A DNA stretch of 64,000 bases, from contig CM037838.1 in NCBI GenBank assembly GCA_021234535.1, positions 11,677,929 to 11,741,928 on the forward strand. Direction: 5' to 3'. Below are positions 27,201 to 39,200 of the stretch, piece by piece. The translations under genes were made by a program, and so were the position numbers. Below the pieces are notes generated by a model. That model had not been told where the DNA came from, did no database searches, and saw nothing but the letters and a program-made list of their open reading frames with translations. The DNA comes from Stichopus chloronotus (Eukaryota > Echinodermata > Holothuroidea > Aspidochirotida > Stichopodidae). Numbering within the stretch: position 1 is the stretch's first letter; every line of letters starts with the position of its first letter.

Positions 27201-30200
27201 AGGAGGATGCTGTGAACAGGTGAGACCGCTTTGATCAGGATCTGTGACAGTTTGGACATTTCATATTCCCTTTGATGATCATTTACAGTAATTTGATGAC
27301 CTTGTGCGAGCTGACAAGCTGACCACACTCTTCCTGTTCGCACGGGAACATGTCACTCAACGTCTGCCGAGAAGATGCAAAGGACGATGTCGCCATGGCA
27401 ACGACGATCAAATGTGTTCCTGAATGGTTGTTGCAGTTTTGAAAGAAAAGACAAAGAGAAGTGCAGAAAAAAAAAATTGCACTCCCTCTAGTTGCAAAAA
27501 AAAAACATTAGTATTCCATCCAGTCAGAGTACAGAGAGAAAACTCAAAAATGTTCTCGCTATCATTACGTATTTGTCTTGTGCTGATGGTATTGTGGACA
27601 AGTTTTTTAATCTACTATCATACATTGTCAATTCCCAATCGTTTTTCATATTTTCATATCAGTTTTCCTGACTATGTATAGCTCCAAATGAGTTCCCTTT
27701 TTCATTGTTCATGTTAACAATCATAATAAATTCGATCTCTGTAGCGCCACTTCTTTGTTGCTTTTTTTTTTTCTGTTTTCTAACTGAAGACACGTTCAGA
27801 AGTCTTCAGTGAAAAATTGACTGATCCTTTCCCCCAAGTCGGTTTGTGCTGTCACCAAAATATTAAACTTCTATTTTTTGGTCTTTTCTCAAGGGTGACT
27901 TTACTTCCTTTTCTTATCTTTTCTTATCTTTTTTTTTGTCTCTTGAGAATGTAGAGTGTTATATCCTTTACCCTCTCTTTTGTCTGTGTTCAATACTTCC
28001 TGTTTAATATCTGTGCCTTTATTCTGTCAGGAACACTGGTTCCAATCATTTTTCTTGAACACTGGTTCACTTCTTCACCCCGCCATTATTTTGCAAGTCT
28101 TTCCTAAGGCCATTTCAGTATGAAAGTCTCTACATTTCCCAAGCGCATTCAAACAGAGCAGACTGTAAAACCATTTTCCCCTTGGAAACGAACCATTCTT
28201 CAGGGCATGATACTCCACATCAACAATGTGAAACTGGGCTGAGTTATCGTATAAACCAGATGAGCACACTCAAATTCATTCGCATTTCGGGATGCCAACA
28301 AAAGGCTGCCTCTAAAGGATTTCTCCCGTGGGATCAAAACATCAGTATTTGCAGCAAATTTTCCCAACGACGGCTACTTTATGGTAAATATGTCAAGAGC
28401 CTACAATTCTTGGAATCACTTCGTCATTTGCAAAACTCTTTCCTGCATATGCTATGAGTCCGGTCATCTCACTAATTTGGCCATAGAGTGTTCTTCGGTG
28501 CTGTTGTACTTTAATCATTTAACGAGAGAGATGGATGAGAAAACTTGTTTACTTCTTCCACTAATGTAGGACATGGATAAATATCAAACCAGTATTACGT
28601 ACAGTAGTACAATGTATTTGACCTGCACAACACATTCACATAGTTTGATATGACCTGCAACACCTACTCTACCTTAAGGCTGCAGTATTACAACTTATGA
28701 AGTAATGCTGTCCTATAATCATGATGAAAGTCGTCCTACAATATCTCATGTACGTAATTTGACCTAGAGCTTATAAAGTAATTTGCCCGGTAATTATATA
28801 AGATTCAAGTCAAGCTACAATATATCACAAAATGTAAAATTGACTTACAGCTTAGACCAGACTTCTTCAATTAAAAGGGGGAATTTCAGGCAAGGAACAT
28901 GTCTTCTGACTATTTAAGTTATTTCTGGCCATTTTTATCCATAAATCATCGCGAATCAGAGCCGGTCGTCGACTAAATCACAAGCTACAGGGACCATAGT
29001 CAATTACATAATACTGGCTGGACCCGTTGTATATATGCATAGTGTTACAGTAGAAACTCTGTCGGACTGAAAATTTGAACATATCGTGTTGACTATGAGA
29101 ATTTCGTTGCAAAATGTCAAGAACAAGAATATGAATGAAACTGATTTGAAACGGCTTAATAAGTGAGAATCTGACAAGCTCCTTGCCTGAAGGTCCTCTT
29201 TAAATTTGACAAACTGCCACTTTGTGCAATTGTTGATATAAATAATGTACCACTGACTATATACTATCCTATCAAGGATTTAAGTACTCACCACCTCCCC
29301 TTATGTCCCAATATCTTCTTTTTTTGTCTGAAAAGGGCTCAAATGCAAAACAGTGCAAAGTTTGTGCACATTTCCAAGCCTAACATTTCAAAAACAAATC
29401 AAGTTTTTTTCAGTTATTTCAATTTTTAGCGAACTTAGTCTAAGTTTCTTTTCATTCTTTTTTTTATCAATATTATTCAAGTGATTTTAGGCACTCTACC
29501 TTAAAGCACGTTGCACACAACTTGCAGCTCAGTCATTTACCCTGTGATAATGTAATATATTAAAGGTCAGCCTTTATCATGTTAGGAAAACAGTGTAGGG
29601 CATACAGTTCTTTCACCTGCATTGCATCAATTAACTAATTACAAGTACAGTTGTACGTTAATCAGTGGTGATGTGCAGTTTGCATTGCATGATTAGTGCC
29701 ATCTTTGCAAGCTAGAGATAAATTTATGAGGCAAAGCTCTTTCACTGTCCGAATCCCTCTTCATAAATCCCACAGGTGCCGACAATCCTGTCAACCAACG
29801 AACATCACAGAGGTGTGTGTCTCACTGAGTATCTGCAAACCTCCGTCAATTGTCACTAGGATAAAGTCTCCTCTTAAAGTCAGCCAATACATCCCGTGAC
29901 CCAATTTACGATCCCTTCCCTGCTCGGCGAACAAGGTCATTGCCAAGATTTTCTCTTTGTTGAATAAATAAGATCAAGTGAGCTAATGCTACTTTTTGTT
30001 TATCACTTATCATCCATGTATGGGGGTAACAAGCACCTCACGGTCGACAGTATATTCATGCTAGGATTTGCACAAATGCAAAACTTTTTAAATGTGTTTT
30101 TGTAGAGGCACCCACAGCATGTGATCAATGGTATTTAATCAAACTTAAAGGGGCAGTCAGTCAAGGAACATGTCTTCTGACTTATTTAAGACTTTTCAAA

Positions 30201-33200
30201 CCATGTTCATTCATATTCTCGACCTTCTGAAATGAACTTCCCATGGGCAACATAATATGTTCAAGCTTCCCGCCCAACAGAGTTTCTAACACCATGCATG
30301 TACACGAAGGGCGCAGCTATTATGATGTAATTGACTGTGATCTCTGAGGCTTGTGACGTAGTCGACAACCAGCTCTAATCCACAAGGACCAACCTGATTG
30401 TCCTACACAGTTCGTAATTACATGGCTTATTCCCGTCTCTGAAAAGGTTCACTTAGTACTTACTAAAGATTACACTTTCCTTATCTTCAAGGTATTGTTC
30501 GCACCGGCTCATGTTGCCTTTTGATGGAAAATTCCTCTTCTGTGTTTTATTGCGATCTTATCGATTACCTATTTTATCTTGTGATAGCCACATTGAATAC
30601 AGTGTGTCTAATGACTAGTTATGTAGGTTAATCACGTTGATCATGGTTGGTCGTCAACTACGTCGCAAGCCACAGAGACCACAGTCAATTACATCATAAT
30701 GGCTGTGCCCTTCGTGTACATGCATGGTGTTAGAAACTCTATGGGGCGGGAAGTTTGAACATATCATGTTGCACATTAGAAGTTCATATCACAACGTCGA
30801 GAATATGAATGACAATGATTTGAAATGGCTTAAATAAGTCAGAAGACATGTTCCTTGACTGGAATTCCCCTTTAAGTTGTCACCATTTTATTCATCTCAT
30901 ACAATTTGTCCAGATCGCAACATAAATTCAGGTTACTACATGCGGCAGCTCAATCAGAAGTCATGTCTTTGTTGAAATCCTCCGGCTTTAGATTTCTGCA
31001 TCTGCTGTTTCTTCATTCCAACGCGCATGAATATTTTGTCAGAGAAGAGACAAGACCAGATTTCTTCTACAGAAGAGGATTTTAACGAGCCATCCAAATG
31101 GGGATACATGTCCAAACACATGAGGATTCAGCATTTTATTGACTCACTTTTAATAGTTCCAATTCCTCCACAGGGATACAATTCTTCACCTCTGGCATAA
31201 ATCCTGATCTACGGAGTGACAATTCCTTTTCTTTGCCTCTTACCATCATGTGAATTTTGAAAAACTCAATTTATGAAATGGCAATAAAGACCTTGAATTA
31301 ACTTCCTTTCCACTGCGATATGAAAAGTATCACAGACGCATGTCTCTTTTGGAATACACTAATTGCCCTCTGTTTACAGCGGATGCCAGTGTAGTAGCCA
31401 CGCAGCTTCATGTTACAAATTTAACAACCCAAAGAGGAGCAGTTAATATTATTACATCAATGGTCATTTCCTCATTTCTACTGACAGCTCCCATCTGACC
31501 ACGATCATTCACAAACTCTAATTTTTTTGCATGAAGAAAGCAACTGATATCAAAAGAAAAAAAAAACAAGTTCAACTAAAAGGGTTTAGAGATACCATAA
31601 ATTACCACTGCAACTTGAAGCAAACAATTCCGATGGAACTGTATGGACGGACTTTTACTGTATTTATGATCTAAAACATTACAAATACTGGCTTCCTGGT
31701 GTTTTTATCTTTCATATTTTGGGTCTTTGTTTTTTAAAGCAAATCACTGCCCAAACTACTTCAGGAATAAAATGTCTTCGTTCTGCAGTACATCAGGTGT
31801 TGGTTTTGTTAAAAAAAAAATGGCTCTGTCATGCTGATATTGGAAGAAATCTGTACCATCCTATGAGTTATTCAGACAGCCTTATGTACTTCAAAGCAAT
31901 ACACCAGGACTGGTTGCTGACAGAAATCTGTGTCACAACCAATCAATTAATGATACCCTGATGTATTTCATAGGCATAAACCAGAAAGCCAAAAGGCTTT
32001 GTGATTCCTTGCTACTGTACATGGTTATATTAAAAGAAGCATGAATTATCCACATGACAAGTATGAGATCAACTGCAGTTACTGGTCTTGAAACACCACA
32101 TTAATACGCCTTTAACCCATGTAACCTTTATTTTGGTGACCTCAAATGACATTTGACGTCCACTAAAAGCAATAGGGATCACCTTCCCAGTATGGGGAAC
32201 CCACACATCAAGTATGACATCAGTCAACATTACCCTTCTAGAGATGTGTTGGCAAGGTTTCACCTCGGGTGACCTCAAACGACCTTTGACCTCCGCAAAA
32301 AACACTAGGTGTCATCTACTTAATATGACTAATCCACACACCAAGTATAACATCAGTCACACTTACCCTTCTGGAGATATTGTGTTTACAATGTGTTTAC
32401 AGTTTGACCTAGGGTAACCTCAAATGACCTTTATCCTCCATCAAAAGCAATTTAGGGATCATCTACTCAATATAAACAACCCACACACCAAGTATGACAT
32501 CACTCACAGTTACCATTCTTGAGATATTGTGTTTACAAGGTTTTCACATTTTCACCTCTGGTGACCTCAAATGACCTTGACTTCCACCAAAAACAATAAG
32601 GATCATCTACTCAATATGACCAACCCACACACCAAGTATGACATTAGCTACACTTACTGTACCCTTCTGGAGATATTGTGTTTACGAGGTTTTCACATTT
32701 TGACCTCCGGTGACCTCAAATGACCTTTGACCTCCATCAAAAACAATAGGGATCATCTACTAAATATGACCAACCCACGCACCAAGTATGACATCACTCA
32801 CAGTTACCGTTGTTGAGATATTGTGTTTACAAGGTTTTCACATTTTCACTTCTGGTGACCTCAAATGACCTTTGGCCTCCACCAAAAACAATAGGGATCT
32901 TCTACTCAACATGACCAACCCACACACTAAGTATGATATCAGTCACAATTACCTTTCTGAAGATATTGTGTTTACAAAGTTTTTACAGTTTGACCTCTGG
33001 TGACCTCAAATGATCCTGACCTCCACCAAAAGCAATAGGGATCATCCACTTAATGCGACCAACCCACACAGTAAATATGACATCACTCACAGTTACCCTT
33101 CTGGAGATATTGTGTTTACAATGTTTTCCAGTTTTACCTCTGGTGACCTCAAATGACCTTTGACCTCCATCAAAAACAATAGGGATCATCCACTTAATAT

Positions 33201-36200
33201 GACCAACCCACACACCAGGTATGACATCAGACACAGTAACCGTTCTTGAGATATCGTGTTTACAAGGTTTTCACATTTTGACCTCTAGTCACCTCAAATG
33301 ACCTTTGACCTCCACCAAAAACGATAGGGATCATCTACTTAATATGACCAACCCAGACATTAAGTATGACATCAGTCATAGTTACCATTCTAGAGATATC
33401 GTGTTTACAAGGTTTTCACATTTTGACCTCTAGTCACCTCAAATGACCTTTGACCTCCACCAAAAACAATAGGGATCATCTACTTAATATGACCAACCCA
33501 GACATTAAGTATGACATCAGTCACAGTTACCATTATAGAGATATCGTGTTTACAAGGTATTCACATTTTGATCTCTGCTGACCCCAAATGACCTTTGACC
33601 TCCACCAAAAACAATAGGGATCATCTCCTCGATATGACCAACCCACACACCCAAGTATGAGATCAGTCATGGTTACCCTTCTTGAGTATTGTGTTTACAA
33701 GAAGTGTCACATACACACATACACACACACACACGACATCACCATCGCACAGATTCCTTCTGCCTTCGGCAACGAATCAAAAACAGGACCAAAAGATGCA
33801 GCACTGGAGGGGACCCTACGTGCACAGACACACAGTGACCGCTTAGACTAATCTTCGAATTAAGACGTCCACTCATGACCAATCTACAGGGGCCTCACAC
33901 TTGCAAATCTACATTTATTTACAAGACCACATATCTGACATATATACTTTACTTCTGAAGATCGACAAACTGTTCCTCATTTTAGCACTTAATAAGTTCT
34001 CTACTACGACCTATCTTTTCTTTCCTTTCCTTTCCTTTTCTTTCTTTTTTTTTTTTTTTGGAGAGGGAAAGGGGTGAAGAATTTAAAGACTTGAGGTTGC
34101 ACAATAAGTACATATTGATTAATTTGTGAGGACTGAGAAGGGTACGACGACATGACCGTGCTCATGATCTGCATAATAAATTTAGTTTCATATTCACTAA
34201 TTACAAAAACTGTCACCATTTTTGAATCTTTGACTTTGGCTTGTACTGACTGTTCATAAACTACGGGGCTAAAGTGAAGAGAAGTGTCCGGTCATGATCT
34301 TCGACACCAAATTAAATCGTTAATTACTAGCTTGTTAACATTCCTCTGTGTGCTGCAGATGGGGATCCTCTTACTTTGACCATCTGTCATAAGTGCATGA
34401 GGGAAACTTGACAGGTTTGGAAAAAAATAGTGAATCTCAAAACACAACTTGATGAGCCCCTTTAAGGTTGTATTCATTCATCAACGACTCAGTGTTATAT
34501 CATCTTTATTTGCATCAAGTTACATAAACATAGCTCCCTCTATTTTTCGTTCTTTTTCTGTCCATACACGTATCCTTCCTCGAAAGACCTAATCTAACAC
34601 AAAATACATACAAAGACAAACAGTAAAGTCAAGAAGGACTCATCTGAAAATTCCACATCAACATAATCAAGTCACAAAAAAAAAAAAAAAAACATAATAT
34701 TTGTAACATATCACAATGTCCTTTCATCTACACTGGTACACATGACTACTTGAAAGTTCACTGCTCTTACAGACAGTTGTGAAACCAACCCCATTCCTAA
34801 CCGTCCCAATAGTCCACTCAGAATATTCAGTGATAGTTTTCTTCCCAAAATGCCCAAGTGGGCATAGTAGGCATTTGCATATTGGCTGATAATTAGCCAT
34901 GCTACGAACATGGACAGTCAAGAGCTAAGGGAGGCGTTAAGTGGAAGCCTGAACGACTCTCGTGATTGAGTTTCGCACAATGTGCAACAACAGGTGCGTC
35001 AGATTAATTCTGCCGTGTCCCAAGTGACCTCAGACAAACACTCTTATGAAAACCATCAGCAGTTGATGAACATGTGTTTTGAAACATAGACATCCCACAA
35101 AGGAAGTCAGCATGCCTGCAAAATTCTAGAATTCTGCTATTGTTCACAGTTTTGGTTCTGTCCAGCCTTATTAATTTTACCATCACTGAAACTTGCCTAT
35201 TTCATTTCATGGAACTCTAAAACCACAATTCTTTTCATCTAGGCTCTCCTCTCTCCGCACATTGTTCTACTTCATGCATTTCCCCTAATATCGACAGGAA
35301 ACTCAGTGTTAAGGAAAGTTATGAACACTGCACGTGAGAGAAAAACTTGCTCGTTTGATTAGCTGGTGCTACAAATTCCAGCACAAGAGGGCGACAGGCT
35401 AAAATTGAGGGTCAGTGTTTTCAGGAGTCAGCAAAGATCACAAGTCAGTGAGGACTGAGGAGAGATCTATGATGACACCGTTTTCTCCTCTCTATTTTTA
35501 CCTTTTCTTTGTTTGCTACAGTTTTCCTTTTTTCCAGGACATAATTGTCTTGTGGTTTATGGGTGTAATATTTTGGTCAAGAAACAACAGAAATGCAGTG
35601 AAGTACATGTGAGAATACAGGACAGGATTCACAGCTATTCCAAGTGTATTCATATACACTCCAATGAAGGGCAACAAAGCAACTTCATTAATGGTATGGA
35701 TTTTACCATAATTGACAATGGGTGCAAGTAAGGTGCATGATTCACAGTTGTTACAGATGCCTGCTGGACTATCTTCTGCTGAATCTTCCCAGAGACATAC
35801 AAATAGCTAAGCAGTGGCGGTATATCAATATTACCAGTATTAGTCAGTATTCCTGCAATACCCATACCGTCGATATGCGTTTTCAACTATATCGATATAT
35901 AGTAAAGTCGATATATAGACGAAATATCTAAAATATCGATACTATACTATACATAGTAACATAGTAGCATACCAGGTCAAGTGTTGATATCGACAGTCAG
36001 TAGCAGTGACAAAGTATCCACTAAGTGACACAGATTGATAACCCTCTGTCTCATGTTACAAGGACACTTACGTTCAACTTGTGTCTCTGACCTCCATAAC
36101 AAAACAGCCCTAATAGCGGTCGCTACGCACATGTATACATGCACTCCGATCACTACACACGTGTATACATGCACTTTGACCGTGCAGAAGCTGTTGTCGA

Positions 36201-39200
36201 CGTTAGGTGCAGAGGTTACAGTGTCAAGTCCACACACAGTGTTCAGGGTTCAAAGCAACAAGTTCAGACAGCACGGAGTACAAACATTAGCGACACACAT
36301 TGTCACATGGCCATTTGCGAGGGACAACGATCACAATTTGTCATCCCTGTGGAAAGTTTCAGCTTCCACAACAAGTACGTCACGATGTAGAAAAGATAAA
36401 ACCAAAGTAAAAGGGCTGGATCACTGCATTTTAAAATGGGTGTGGAGTAAAATTTTTAGTTTCTTTTTCTGTTGAAGATTTTGTTAAAATATGGGTCGGT
36501 ATTTCAGATATGTGCGAGGCAGGCTAACGCTTGTTGATGAATTGTACTGACAGTGAAAGGCGAGTTCAGCTGTACTGAGGCAAACAACGAGTTCGGTAAA
36601 ACCCCCTATTTACAAGTTTGCGTAGAGTATATAGTACTACTTAGTAGTGTAAGGGTCAATTGCAAGCAATCTCACTCAGGAATCAGGGGCTTTTCATCCA
36701 CTTAGGCATAGTGTCAGATTAGTGGCAATTAACCTGCAATTTTCTGAAAACGTTACATAGTGTAGCTTGTACAGTGATGTGAGATATTCTGTAATATCAA
36801 AGACAAGGGGCTGCCTAGTTCAGTTAAATTAGTTCTTTTATATGTCCAAAGCGCAGAAAATCTGGAGAAGGCATCATGCATATCTTGCCTAGATGTGCAC
36901 AGCACAGGTGCTGTTAGAAATTTGCGACATTAATGCTTAGTTTGTGATAGGGCCTCAGTCCTTTTTCTTTTTATGATTGCTACTCCGATTGGGTACGCTA
37001 TTCTATCAATCACGTGAATGTGAAGAAAAAATAGCCAGTTTTAGGGCCACCAATTTTGCGTGATCGAGAAAAACCGAATTGAACTTTACTACGGACACAG
37101 ACTTTATCAATTTTGAGAAGTTTCTAAAACTATACATTTTGATTAAAAAAGTTAATTAACGAAATACACATGGTTTACAGCTGTTTTAAGTTTTCTTATA
37201 AATTTTACAATCGTTATCAAAGCCGCAAACTTTTACTTATAACACTGCAGTACGTAGTACGCAAGTCGACCCCAGCAGACAAGCTGCAGCTGGCCAAAAC
37301 ACCTGTTTGAATCAACCGAGCATTCCCCATCAGCGCTAGCACTGACTACAGTATGTCTAGCCCGCGAAAAAGAGGTAACTTCGTAAACACACATATTTGC
37401 TACTGTAGCGCCGCAATATATTACAACACATTGAAGTTCTCTTTTTCTACAAATGCAAGATTGAATCTCAATATTGAAAACAGTAGAATACATTTATACG
37501 TTTCTTTCAATAATATAAATTCTGTAACAACAAACAGTCGGCTGTCCTTTTACAGGGAATGAAAAACTGTGCGTACAAATTTCCGAGGTGGATAGGCTTT
37601 TGGCAACATACCTAATTATGTTAGGATATTATTAGCGTAAATTTATAGAAGGCTTTGCACAATCTTTTGTACATTTTTAATGAAGGTCTTTTGGTACATA
37701 CATTTAAAGCTTAACAATACATGTAATATAGTTTGGTTCTTTGGTTTACATGAAATATGCAACATTTCATGAAGCACTTAAGTTTTAAGCAATATCGAAT
37801 GATTTTTGTTTATCAAAATTTTGTTACCCTGCTGAAGTGGTTTTCGGCCTAACACTAAAATGTTCATTACATGGATATTAATGCACACGCAGGCAATTCT
37901 AACAAGCGAAAGATCGTGGGGACTTGCAACAGCCCGGCGTTTATGTCTGAAACGGAAACTCACAGAAACTGGAAAGTAAAAAAAAAAAAAAACTGGAGGA
38001 ATCTGAGAAGTGAAAAATGGTAGATCGCACTTTGTGACGCAGAAAATCGGATCAGGGGCCTGTCCACAATTTTCACTCTGAGTTGACAAGTATTTATGAT
38101 TAGGCTCACTATCAAAAAAAAAAGCAAAGAAACAGAAAACAGCACAAGAAAACAAAAGACATTTGATGGCCTATTTTACGATTAGTACAGTACATTTACA
38201 GTAGCTCTTGATCATTCATAGTCAAGTCCTACACAAAGAATACCATTTAAAGCACATTTACTGTGTGTACCTGTTCCACGAAAATATCGATATTACCGAT
38301 ATTATCGGTATTTTGAAGCCGGTATATCGATATTTTTATTTCGGAATACCAACCCACGTTACAAATAGTGCAGTTTTAACACCAGTCTGGCTGTGTTCAA
38401 TCCCTGAAAATCGCTACGATGACTGTTACACTTCATCAGTGTTGCACTCCCCTGGAAATCGCGATGCTGGAAGCCTTGAAGAGACTTTACTCTCCAAGAT
38501 TTTCAACAGCCAGTCATGATTCTACAATGCAAGTAGCAGACAGGATTTACTTTCAAAATTAGATGCAAAGCCAGGAATGTTGCTTATGATCATGCATCGT
38601 GGAAATTCCCAATCCAACTTTTCATTATTAATTGGGTCAATTCAGTGATGTAAAAGTGTCCCCGTTTGAAGGGGACAATCCATAGCAGAATAAGGGAAGG
38701 AAATCTTTTCTCCCAACAAGTGAGCCTGCCTATTGTCGTAGTCAGGGTTGCCAGTTTGGCGTTTTAAACACCTTTGTGGGCCATCAAAAATTAAAACTGC
38801 ATGCCAAACAGCAGTTTTGCCTTTTGGGGTTCTAATGGAAATAACTGTAAAAGAATATGCTTTATTACAAAATGTCAAGAATTTTTTCTCCCCCCCCCCA
38901 CGATTTTAATAGTCACCCGAGTGGGATGTTATAGGTTTACAGTTTACTCTCCATTTGCAGCAGTACAGACTGAGTATGTAATGATGTGTATCGAATTACC
39001 GTGTTCTGAAAACCTTGACCAGTGTTATACTGTACAAAAATACAAGGTCGAATTCCTAAAGAAAGGGCTAATTTTGTTTTGGCATTTTTTCAGGTGTTTG
39101 GCCAGTTACTCCACAAACAAACTAACAACCCTGACTGTAGTCACTATAAGCTCATCCACTGAGTAATGAATGAAACTGAATTACACAGGACAGCTATAGC

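Noticed and set aside
26953..27201. Minus-strand frame with EKGGGSTHDSVQQFLESLIM as a possible exon within the PH domain
   Set aside because: Runs into a stop and is not needed, since the flanking PH exons join in phase.
36035..36475. 146-codon plus-strand open frame
   Set aside because: Includes a short ACATGTATACATGCAC duplication, has no domain, and its composition does not look protein-like.
37353..37375. Plus-strand ATG with MSSPRKR before a GTAACT donor in a CpG-rich spot, as a first coding exon
   Set aside because: Only seven codons and no downstream exon found; it cannot be supported.
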